Source of the DNA: Pseudomonas gingeri
GTDB taxonomy: Bacteria > Pseudomonadota > Gammaproteobacteria > Pseudomonadales > Pseudomonadaceae
Direction of reading: 5' to 3'
Assembly (NCBI RefSeq): GCF_013386165.1
Contig: NZ_JACAOS010000018.1
Location: forward strand, 409,382-473,381
DNA: 64,000 nucleotides
The notes under the pieces are model-generated. The model saw only the letters and a program-made list of their open reading frames with translations. It had not been told where the DNA came from and did not search any database. Made by a program: the position numbers and the translations under genes. Shown in pieces: positions 17,586 to 25,231 of the stretch. Numbering within the stretch: position 1 is the stretch's first letter; each line of letters begins with the position of its first letter.

Positions 17586-18266
17586 ATGTCGACCCTGCAA
17601 ACCACCCCTTCCCAGGCCCCCTGGGCCGCCGATCCGGGCTATCTGTACAACGCCGCCGGAGAGGCCGGCCCGCTCGCCACGCTGATCCTCGCCCACGGTG
17701 CCGGCGCGCCGATGGACAGTGATTTCATGAACGCCATGGCCGAACGCTTGGCGACGTTGGGTATTGCCGTGGTGCGTTTCGAGTTTGCCTATATGGCGCA
17801 GCGGCGCCTGGACGGCGGCAAGCGTCCGCCGAACCCGCAGGCGCGCTTGCTGGAGTGCTGGCGTGAGGTGTACCAGGGCGTGCGGCGCCAGGTCCAGGGG
17901 CCCCTGTTCATCGGGGGCAAGTCCATGGGCGGACGCATGGCCAGCCTGCTGGCCGACGACCTCGCTGCGTCGGGGTTGGTGTGCCTGGGGTATCCGTTCT
18001 ACGCGGTGGGCAAACCGGAAAAACCACGGGTGGCGCATCTGGCGGACCTCGCCACGCCGACCCTGATCGTGCAGGGTGAACGTGATGCCCTGGGCAATCG
18101 GCAGACGGTGGCCGGTTATGCGTTGTCGACCCAGGTTCAACTGAGTTGGCTGGCAGCGGCCGATCACGATCTCAAACCGCTGAAGGCCAGCGGTTTCACC
18201 CATGAGCAGCATCTGGACACGGCGGCGCGGCAGATCCACGACTTTATCCTGAGCCAGATGCCGTAA
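17586..18266 (+). CDS. Alpha/beta-hydrolase, KANL3/Tex30-type
   Basis: The 226-residue protein begins at an ATG with GAGAAG upstream. LILAHGAGAPMDS forms the oxyanion-loop strand, GGKSMGGRMAS is the nucleophile elbow with the catalytic Ser, GERDALG supplies the likely Asp, and AADHDLKP the likely His. This pattern matches the small dienelactone-hydrolase-like family found in many proteobacteria, whose substrate is unknown. It is divergent from the giant gene and convergent with the 241-residue paralogue, so it splits the modular-protein cluster. Confidence 0.85.
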   Translation: MSTLQTTPSQAPWAADPGYLYNAAGEAGPLATLILAHGAGAPMDSDFMNAMAERLATLGIAVVRFEFAYMAQRRLDGGKRPPNPQARLLECWREVYQGVRRQVQGPLFIGGKSMGGRMASLLADDLAASGLVCLGYPFYAVGKPEKPRVAHLADLATPTLIVQGERDALGNRQTVAGYALSTQVQLSWLAAADHDLKPLKASGFTHEQHLDTAARQIHDFILSQMP

Positions 18267-18269
18267 AGC

Positions 18270-18297
18270 GCCGGTTGCCTGACCGATGGCAACCGGC
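18270..18297. terminator. Bidirectional hairpin between convergent genes
   Basis: A perfect 10-base stem GCCGGTTGCC/GGCAACCGGC lies three bases after the hydrolase stop and 10 bases from the stop of the minus-strand gene at 18308. It could serve both transcripts. There is no strong U-run on either side. Confidence 0.6.
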
Positions 18298-18307
18298 ATT
18301 GGTGTGC

Positions 18308-19033
18308 TCAGCCCACTCCGAGGCTGACCACGACCTCGGTGGCGGGTGAGCGTTTCGACCAGTTGCCGACCCCATCGAAGATCTCATGGCGCACTGGCAG
18401 AGCGCTGGCGTTGCCGGCGGCTTGGATGATCGCCGACGGGATCGGGATCAGCACCTCCCGGTCGACCTGCGCCTCGCTCAAGGCCGGGTGGTCGATGCGC
18501 TGCTCATCCCAGATCACGCTGATTCGATCGCCTTCGCTCATGTGCTCGTAGGGCGCGATAACTGCACTCACTCCTCGCGAATCGACGATAACCCCCGCCG
18601 GTTGCACCTTTGGTGGGCGCAGGGCTTCGTTCTCATAAGGCGTCGCCGGATCGATGTCGATACCACCAGGGGGCTCCAGTTTTACCCGGATCAGGGTGAG
18701 CGCGGATTCCTCCGTCGTGCCGCCGGGAAACGCCGTGAAACTGTAGCCAACCGGTAGCGGCTCCTTGGCCGACTCAAGGCCTCGGCTGTCGACCAACAGG
18801 CTGACAAAACCGTTGTCGGGCGGGGCGTCCAGGGGATGTTCGTAGCTGACGGTCGGCTCTGTGACGTTGCCCCAATACAGGTCGATACGATCCCGCGGTT
18901 TGAGATTCAACGGCCCGACCAGCACGGCCAGGGGTTTTTCCGGGTTTTCCACATCGGCGGCACCGACCCCGGCGGGGTGGGCGCTGAGGACCTGGGGACG
19001 ATCCAGGTTTCGTGGCTGGATGGATTTGGACAT
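18308..19033 (-). CDS. Short modular beta-sandwich protein, paralogue of an internal part of the giant protein
   Basis: This 241-residue protein of unknown function aligns along its whole length with residues of about 1345-1560 of the 2664-residue protein. Shared stretches are PLxVxxxPLxLKPRDRIDLYWG, FTAFPGGxxE, PAGVIVDSRGVS (there PPGVIEDPEGVS) and VRxEIxDGVxNWS. It therefore carries two beta-sandwich modules. The start at 19033 has GGAG eight bases upstream. An ATG at 19069, overlapping the upstream gene's stop (ATGA), would add 12 residues and allow coupled translation. No signal peptide is visible. Confidence 0.78.
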   Translation of the reverse strand: MSKSIQPRNLDRPQVLSAHPAGVGAADVENPEKPLAVLVGPLNLKPRDRIDLYWGNVTEPTVSYEHPLDAPPDNGFVSLLVDSRGLESAKEPLPVGYSFTAFPGGTTEESALTLIRVKLEPPGGIDIDPATPYENEALRPPKVQPAGVIVDSRGVSAVIAPYEHMSEGDRISVIWDEQRIDHPALSEAQVDREVLIPIPSAIIQAAGNASALPVRHEIFDGVGNWSKRSPATEVVVSLGVG

Positions 19034-19065
19034 GATCGGGGCTCCAGGGGAAAAAGGTCGGCCGG

Positions 19066-20544
19066 TCATAGGCGTACCGCCGACGGACAGACACCCGCCA
19101 CGCGCATATCGACATAGGCGGCCTGGCGTTTCGAACGGCCGGTTCCGCTCAGGCTGTCGACGCTGAACGTGGCCTCGGCGTGGCCATAGCAGGTGGCGTC
19201 CAGCACCGTTCGCGGCACCCGCAGGTCGTAGCCGTCGCGCACGTGTGCCTCGGTCAGGGGATCGGAAGTCTGCGACCACTGGTTTTTCGGGTTGCCGCCA
19301 ATCAGTTGGTCGAAGCCTTCGTAGAGGAAATGGATGACATCGCCGGGTTTGATATTCAGATAGGGGGCGATATGCACCGGCGCACCGTCCTGGCCGTTGA
19401 GCGTGTTGATCGCGCCGTTTTCGTTCAGCTCGGTAAAGAGCGGGGCGTCCGGCCCCTCGGGTCCGCCGGGCAATTCATCGCGGGAGCGAACGATGATGCT
19501 TTGCTCCGGCGATTTTGACGTGTTCGGATTGCCGGCCTGGGTCACGGTGTACAGCACGCGGATATCGCTGCCGGTGCCCAGTGGCCTGAACCGGCTGTTG
19601 AGGACTGGCAGGTGCAGGTCGCGGGCCGCGGCGACATCGCCCTCGGTGACGGCATAGGGCGGGTCGAACATTGGTTGTCCGGCCCAGAACAGCTGGATAT
19701 TCTGCCCTTCGCGCAAACCAGGATTCCAGGTAATGACGGCACTCGCATCCCGCTCGAAATCATTTTCGTCGATCAGGTTATCCACAGCCTCGGGCGAGGC
19801 GCCGCGAATGGTGGGGCGTTGCAGGTCGCCTGGCAGCGGAAGCCCGTTGAGCAACAGCAATACATCGATGGCAGTCGAGTCCTGGGAGATATTTCCGGCC
19901 CGGTCCGTAACCCTGTAGAACACCGGCCCGTTGAAATCCCCCAGGGATTCGAGAAAGGCGCGGGGAAATTCGACGATCAGCTCCCGAGGCTCGATGTCAT
20001 CTTCCTCGACCTTGCCACCGGGGCCTTCGGTATCCCCCCAGAACGTCCTGATGCGGTCGCCGATGTCAAAGCCGCTGTAGCCGTGAATGGTGCCCGGCAG
20101 CACATCGCCCAGTTCTGTCAGTTCTTCCGAGGTGAGGCCGTCGCCGACCTGGGCAGGAAAATCCAGGGGCGCGAGGGTAGTGGGATAGCCGGGAGCAGTG
20201 GTGTCGATTTCGAGGGCAGAGGGGAAAGAGTCGGTGAACGCTTCGCTGAAACTATCGGTGACGCGATAGGCCAGTTGATAGTGGCCTTCGACAAGCCGGT
20301 CGAGGGGGATATAAAGTTCCAGGGTGTCGCCGGGCCTATCCCCGGGTTTGATGAACTCGCTTTGACCGATAGGTACGTCGTTCCAGAGCAACTGGTAAGT
20401 TTCGCTGGTCGAGGGATTGTCCCAGACTTTGAAGGTGACGAGGACCGGGGCATTGAGTGCGCTGAGGGGTAATAATCCATCTTCGAAGGCCACGGGAATG
20501 TCCGGTTTATCGAAAATGGGTGTGCGGAAAGTTGTCAGGGACAT
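19066..20544 (-). CDS. Modular beta-sandwich protein (492 aa) of the local paralogue family
   Basis: Function is unknown. The protein opens with the family N-terminal module: DGLLPLSALNAPVLVTF, YQLLWNDVPIG, then IDTTAPGYP and DGLTSEELTELGDVLPGTI with FWGDTEGPG. A DRAGNIS strand, an IQLFWAGQ module and a final VIHFLYEGFDQLIGG module follow. All have the spacing of roughly 100-residue Ig or fibronectin-like sandwiches. I chose 20544 (MSLTTFRTP) because AAGAG precedes it and the upstream extension lacks family similarity. No signal peptide or membrane segment is visible. The gene overlaps or abuts the 241-residue paralogue downstream, suggesting one transcript. Confidence 0.78.
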   Translation of the reverse strand: MSLTTFRTPIFDKPDIPVAFEDGLLPLSALNAPVLVTFKVWDNPSTSETYQLLWNDVPIGQSEFIKPGDRPGDTLELYIPLDRLVEGHYQLAYRVTDSFSEAFTDSFPSALEIDTTAPGYPTTLAPLDFPAQVGDGLTSEELTELGDVLPGTIHGYSGFDIGDRIRTFWGDTEGPGGKVEEDDIEPRELIVEFPRAFLESLGDFNGPVFYRVTDRAGNISQDSTAIDVLLLLNGLPLPGDLQRPTIRGASPEAVDNLIDENDFERDASAVITWNPGLREGQNIQLFWAGQPMFDPPYAVTEGDVAAARDLHLPVLNSRFRPLGTGSDIRVLYTVTQAGNPNTSKSPEQSIIVRSRDELPGGPEGPDAPLFTELNENGAINTLNGQDGAPVHIAPYLNIKPGDVIHFLYEGFDQLIGGNPKNQWSQTSDPLTEAHVRDGYDLRVPRTVLDATCYGHAEATFSVDSLSGTGRSKRQAAYVDMRVAGVCPSAVRL

Positions 20545-20664
20545 AGTGGTTCTCTTGTTTGAATGCGGCCTCCCGAAGAAAGCCGCAGGCACACGGAGGC
20601 ACTTGATAAGTATTAACTTATAAAGGGCTTGTTAAGTGGTTGGATGGGTGTAACGGTATCACGC

Positions 20665-22569
20665 TTAACTGCAACCTATGCCGGGCCGGTTCATGCTGAC
20701 CGGGGCCGAGCCCATCAACGAGTTGGCCGGTTCCTGATTATGTTCAGGACGCGGCTCGACCCGATAAGTCACTTGCGCATAGCCTTTGCAAATACTGATC
20801 AAGTTGGCCAGCGGAATCTGAAAGGTCAGGCCCGTGTCGATATTGGTCGGGTTGATGGTGTCGGTCTTTTCAAAACGGGCCGCCGGGATCGGGGTGCCAT
20901 CCAGTTCAAAGCCTTCGAAGGTCAGCGCAATGTCGTGGTAGAGCTTGATGTTGTCATAAGGCCTGACCAGTACCGGCGTGCCGTCCGGACTCAGGCTCGG
21001 AATGACATGCCCGGCGTCGGAGAGCCGGGTAAACACCGCTTCCAGCAGGCCGAGATCGCCACCGGGCTGTTCCATCTTCGAGCGAACCACCACCGGTTGG
21101 GTCGGTGCCAGGGCCGGGTTGGGGTTGGTGAGACGGGTGATGGTGTAGGTCACCGGGATGGCGGCCCCGGTCCCCTCCAGTTTGATCACCGTGTTGGTGA
21201 CCTCGATATCGAAGTCGACGCCGGCATTGAAATCCTCCAGGGTGATCTGATGCCACTGCTCTACCACCTGCTGGCCCCAGTGCAGGTTGATGGCGTCGTC
21301 GACCCGCAGGCCGTTGACCCAGCGGAAGATCGCCCGCGCATTCAGCTCATAGTCGTCCGGGTCGATGAAGTTGTCGTCGCGGTTGGGGTTCTCGCTGGTG
21401 CCCTGGATCGTCAAGGGTTGCAGGCGTTCTTCCGGCACCGGCAGGGTCAGGTAGACCACGACCGGCAGGACTAGCGAGGTGCCCACCAGTTGGCCGTTGC
21501 GGCGGACTTCATAGTGAACATTGACCGTGGCTTCGGGGAACCGATTGATGATGTCGAATTGCAGGACTGGCGAAAGAATCGGATCGTTGTCTTCCTCCCC
21601 GTCCTGGACCGGAATGGCCGGCAGCGGGTTGCTGTCGCCCCAGTAAAGCGTCACCAGGTCCTCGGGCTGGGCACCCAGGTAATGGGGGATATCGACGGTG
21701 ACACCGGACTGCGCGTCGTTGTAATCGATCAGCCCGCCCTGTGCCGGGCTGGCCTGTTCGACGATCGGCAGCGGCAAGTCGTTCGGAATATCGGCCAGCA
21801 GCAGGCGCAGTTGTCGTGCCAGGGAGCGCGGCGAGACATTGCCGGCGCGGTCGGTGACGATATAGGTGACATCCGACAGGACGTTACCGACCTGGGACTC
21901 GACGCCTTCGAGAAAGGCGCGAGTGAAGGACAGGGGGACTTCTTCCAGCTCGACATCGTTCATCTGCACCGTGGTCGTGGGGCCTGGGATGTTGCCCCAG
22001 AACGACTCGATGAAATCACCCTCGGCCATGGTGCTGTAGCTGCTGACGATGACATCGAGGGTATTGCCCATGGCGGTCAATTCCGCCGAGGTCAGGCCAT
22101 CATCGACCTCGCGGGGGAAGGCCATCGGGCCATGGCTCGGCAGGCCGGGGCGGGTGGTATCGACCTCGATCAGGGTCTCCAATGAAGCCACTGTCTCTTG
22201 GCTGATTTTGTCGTAGATCTGATATCCGAGTTTATATTTTTTGTCGGTCGGATTGGCCGGGTCATTCTTTTCAACCAGCAGTTCCACTGGAATATCCAGG
22301 CTCAGATAGCGCTGCGGGTTATCCAGGTCGTCTTGCACTACATCGATGGGGGTGTCAACGGCATCGCCCTCCCAGAGCAATTGATAGGTCTGGTCGGTGC
22401 TGGCGTCATCCCATAAGCGGAACGTCACCGGAAGTGGTGCTTCAAGTGCAGTCAGGGGCAGTAAGCCGTCTGGAAATGCGAGCTCTACATCGGGGGCCGG
22501 CGGGTTCTGATGGGTGACTTGGCTGTAGTTGTTTTGCGTGAGAATAAGGCGCTTCTTGTTCGAACACAT
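20665..22569 (-). CDS. Modular beta-sandwich protein (634 aa) of the local paralogue family
   Basis: Function is unknown. It has the same order as its neighbour: DGLLPLTALEAPLPVTFRLW, YQLLWEGDAVD, then VDTTRPGLPSHGPMAFPREV with DGLTSAELTAMGNTL and FWGNIPGP, DRAGNVS, two VxLYWGD/INLHWGQ modules, and a terminal IALTFEGFELDG module ending in CKGYAQVTYRV. An AGGA nine bases before the ATG at 22569 supports the start, giving the polar N-terminus MCSNKKRLILTQNN with no signal peptide. It faces the autotransporter gene across an AT-rich gap. Confidence 0.78.
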   Translation of the reverse strand: MCSNKKRLILTQNNYSQVTHQNPPAPDVELAFPDGLLPLTALEAPLPVTFRLWDDASTDQTYQLLWEGDAVDTPIDVVQDDLDNPQRYLSLDIPVELLVEKNDPANPTDKKYKLGYQIYDKISQETVASLETLIEVDTTRPGLPSHGPMAFPREVDDGLTSAELTAMGNTLDVIVSSYSTMAEGDFIESFWGNIPGPTTTVQMNDVELEEVPLSFTRAFLEGVESQVGNVLSDVTYIVTDRAGNVSPRSLARQLRLLLADIPNDLPLPIVEQASPAQGGLIDYNDAQSGVTVDIPHYLGAQPEDLVTLYWGDSNPLPAIPVQDGEEDNDPILSPVLQFDIINRFPEATVNVHYEVRRNGQLVGTSLVLPVVVYLTLPVPEERLQPLTIQGTSENPNRDDNFIDPDDYELNARAIFRWVNGLRVDDAINLHWGQQVVEQWHQITLEDFNAGVDFDIEVTNTVIKLEGTGAAIPVTYTITRLTNPNPALAPTQPVVVRSKMEQPGGDLGLLEAVFTRLSDAGHVIPSLSPDGTPVLVRPYDNIKLYHDIALTFEGFELDGTPIPAARFEKTDTINPTNIDTGLTFQIPLANLISICKGYAQVTYRVEPRPEHNQEPANSLMGSAPVSMNRPGIGCS

Positions 22570-22885
22570 GGTTTTAGTCCTGGTTAAAGAGGGGGTGCAG
22601 ACAAACGTCACTGAAAAGGTCGGATATCTATTAATCAGTGCGTCGTCATTTCAAGTTTTATCGATAGGCGTTTTCCTATCTGTGGGGCACGTAATAGATG
22701 TCTTTGACGTGTGTCAAGCGTTGTTTTTATCAGGTTGGATGTGTGTGAAAGCATGAATTTTCTGTGAGTAAGTGCCTTGTGTAATTTGGGAAAATTCCGA
22801 CTTTTTTGAAGGCTTTTTTTAATATTAAATAGTGGTTGTGCCTTATCAAACTATTGCTTCTTTGTTGTTGGCTGGAGAAGAAGTA
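22570..22885. promoter_or_regulatory. AT-rich divergent promoter region
   Basis: This 316-base gap lies between a minus-strand modular gene and the plus-strand autotransporter. It is far richer in A and T than its surroundings (for example TTTTTTTAATATTAAATAG near 22814), which suits paired promoters and possibly nucleoid-protein silencing. I cannot assign precise -35/-10 boxes. Confidence 0.45.
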
Positions 22886-25156
22886 ATGTTACGCACGACT
22901 TATCGATTGACCCCGTTCTGCTATCAATATAAAGGCCTCGGAAAAATCGCTTGTTTCATGGGCGCAGTGTTGGGGGCCGAGCTGAGCCTGGCGCAAGATC
23001 GGGAGCAAGCCGTCCTGGACAGTGAAACCCAGGGAACAGTGAGCAACAGTTGGGAAACGATCACCGCCGAGAGTGAGGTCACTTCATGGCAGGTGCTCAA
23101 TAAAGGAGTGTTGGAAATTCTCGACGGTGGCGCCGCGACCCGTGTCAGGGCCGACGGCGCCAACTCCTGGGTAATAGTCAATGGTGGTCGGGTCACCGAA
23201 GGGATTCACCTGGGGGGCGCAAGGGCCGTTCTCGATAATGCCGATATCCGCAACGATAGCGGGGAGGCACTGCTGCTGAGCACGGTGACGGCGGCGGGTA
23301 CGACAACCGCGTCCCGGGCGGAGATCCAAGGCAGTACGCTGTCCGGGGCTGGAATCGGAATTGCTGTGGCGGCGCTGGGGCAACTGAGCCTCGACAATAC
23401 CCGGGTGTTCGGCAGCGACTTCGGCGGGGTGGGGGGCATGGGCATCCGTTTGCTCGGTGCAACCCTGACCATGACCAACAACAGCCTGGTGCAAGGCGAT
23501 GCGATCGGCTTGCAACTCGATGGCCGAACCGCCGCACCGGGCGGGCCGATCATTCCCCGGGAAGCCAATATCGTGGTCGACAACTCGACCATCGAAGGTC
23601 TTACCGGCCCGGCCATCTCGGCAGTTGAAACCACGATTGCGAACATCACCGTGCAGAACGGCGCGAACCTGTTGTCCGGCAACGGTGTCTTGCTGGACGT
23701 CGCGGGCACCAGCACCATTGGTTTCACCGCCGACAACAGCCTGCTGCGCGGCGACCTGGTGGCCGACGACAGCAGCACCCTGGATGTCACCCTGCAAAAC
23801 GGCGCGCAGCTGTTCGGTAACCTGATCAACACCCACAGCGTGGCGATCAACAGTCGGGCGAACTGGACACTGACCAGCGATGCCGAGGTCAATTCGCTGT
23901 CCATGGGCGGCGGCAGCGTGACGCTGGGCTCGGCCGAACAGTTCTACACCCTGTCGCTGGGCGAGTTGTCCGGGACCGGGATGTTCAATATGCACGTCAA
24001 CCTGATGGACAACACCGGCGACAAGCTGGATATCAACGGCGAGGCCCACGGCAACTTTCTGCTGAATGTCCAGAACACCGGGCTCGAGCCCAGCTCCCCG
24101 GAGATCACGCCCTTGCATGTGGTGCATACCGAAGGCGGCGATGCGCTGTTCGAAGTGGTCGGTGGCAGTATTGACCTGGGGGTCTATTCCTATCAGTTGG
24201 AGAAGCAGGGCGATGACTGGTTTATCGTCGGCTCCGGCAAAACCATCAGTCCCTCGACCGAGGCGTCGCTGGCGCTGTTCAACGTCGGGCCAACCATCTG
24301 GTATGGCGAGTTGGCGACCTTGCGCAACCGCATGGGGGAAATACGCACCAGTGGGGCGGGCGGTGGCTGGATCCGCAGCTATGGCAACCAGTACAACGTC
24401 ACCGCCGAAGCGGGATTCGGCTACAAGCAGCGCCAGAAAGGCTTGTCTTTCGGGGTCGATCTGCCCGTGCCGGTCAGCGACGGGCAGTTGCTGGTCGGGG
24501 TCATGGCCGGTCACAGTCGTTCCGACCTGAGCCTGAATCGTGGCACCTCGGCCACGGTGAACAGCTACTCCCTCGGCGCCTACGGTACTTGGCTGCGGGA
24601 CGACGGTTATTACCTCGACGGCGTGCTCAAGTTGAACCGGTTCGATAACCAGGCCGATGTCTCGATGAGCAACGGCACCAAGGCCAAGGGTGACTACGAC
24701 AACTTCGCCTATGGCGCTTCGCTGGAGTTCGGCAAACACATCAAGCTGCATGACGATGTCTTTGTCGAACCTTACGCACAGTTGTCCTCGGTCCTGGTCA
24801 AGGGCGGCAGCTACCACCTGGACAATGGCCTGCGCGCGGATAACGAGCGTACCGTCTCCGTGCTCGGCAAGGCCGGCGCGACCCTGGGGCGTAACCTTGA
24901 ACTGCCCGACGGCGGTCTGTTGCAGCCGTATCTGCGGGTGGCCATGGCTCACGAGTTTTCCCGCAACGACAATACGGTGAAGGTCAATGACACGGCCTTC
25001 GATAACAGCCTGTTCGGCACCCGTGGCGAATTGGGCGTGGGGGTCTCCGCCGCGTTGTCGACGGACCTGCAACTGCACGCCGAGTTCGATTATATGAAGG
25101 GCGAGCACATCGAGCAGCCCTGGGGTGTCAATCTCGGCCTGCGCTACGCGTTCTGA
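22886..25156 (+). CDS. Type Va autotransporter with pertactin-like passenger
   Basis: The 756-residue protein has an N-terminal export signal (IACFMGAVLGAELSLA, likely cut before QDREQ). Its passenger is built of short beta-helix turns (SLDNTRVFG, TLTMTNNSLVQGD, NIVVDNSTIEG), as in pertactin or AIDA. From about residue 470 comes an outer-membrane beta-barrel, with GGGWIRSYGNQYNV at its start and RYAF at the C-terminus, the terminal Phe recognised by the BAM complex. No protease or lipase motif is visible in the passenger, so adhesion is the default guess. GGAG precedes the ATG at 22886. It is embedded between two modular paralogue genes on the opposite strand. Confidence 0.88.
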   Translation: MLRTTYRLTPFCYQYKGLGKIACFMGAVLGAELSLAQDREQAVLDSETQGTVSNSWETITAESEVTSWQVLNKGVLEILDGGAATRVRADGANSWVIVNGGRVTEGIHLGGARAVLDNADIRNDSGEALLLSTVTAAGTTTASRAEIQGSTLSGAGIGIAVAALGQLSLDNTRVFGSDFGGVGGMGIRLLGATLTMTNNSLVQGDAIGLQLDGRTAAPGGPIIPREANIVVDNSTIEGLTGPAISAVETTIANITVQNGANLLSGNGVLLDVAGTSTIGFTADNSLLRGDLVADDSSTLDVTLQNGAQLFGNLINTHSVAINSRANWTLTSDAEVNSLSMGGGSVTLGSAEQFYTLSLGELSGTGMFNMHVNLMDNTGDKLDINGEAHGNFLLNVQNTGLEPSSPEITPLHVVHTEGGDALFEVVGGSIDLGVYSYQLEKQGDDWFIVGSGKTISPSTEASLALFNVGPTIWYGELATLRNRMGEIRTSGAGGGWIRSYGNQYNVTAEAGFGYKQRQKGLSFGVDLPVPVSDGQLLVGVMAGHSRSDLSLNRGTSATVNSYSLGAYGTWLRDDGYYLDGVLKLNRFDNQADVSMSNGTKAKGDYDNFAYGASLEFGKHIKLHDDVFVEPYAQLSSVLVKGGSYHLDNGLRADNERTVSVLGKAGATLGRNLELPDGGLLQPYLRVAMAHEFSRNDNTVKVNDTAFDNSLFGTRGELGVGVSAALSTDLQLHAEFDYMKGEHIEQPWGVNLGLRYAF

Positions 25157-25186
25157 TCAGCGCGGTCATAGACTGCTCTGATCTGA

Positions 25187-25217
25187 AGCCCTCGACGAAG
25201 GATCATCGAGGGCTTTT
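25187..25217. terminator. Rho-independent terminator after the autotransporter
   Basis: Stem AGCCCTCGA/TCGAGGGCT, separated by CGAAGGATCA, is followed by TTTTTT. It serves the autotransporter and lies 15 bases from the stop of the convergent gene at 25232, so it may work in both directions. Confidence 0.85.
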
Positions 25218-25231
25218 TTCATGGCTGCTGC

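Noticed and set aside
23084..25108. Open frame of 674 codons opposite the autotransporter
   Set aside because: The plus strand encodes a full signal, passenger and barrel ending in Phe. The antisense frame has no recognisable domain.
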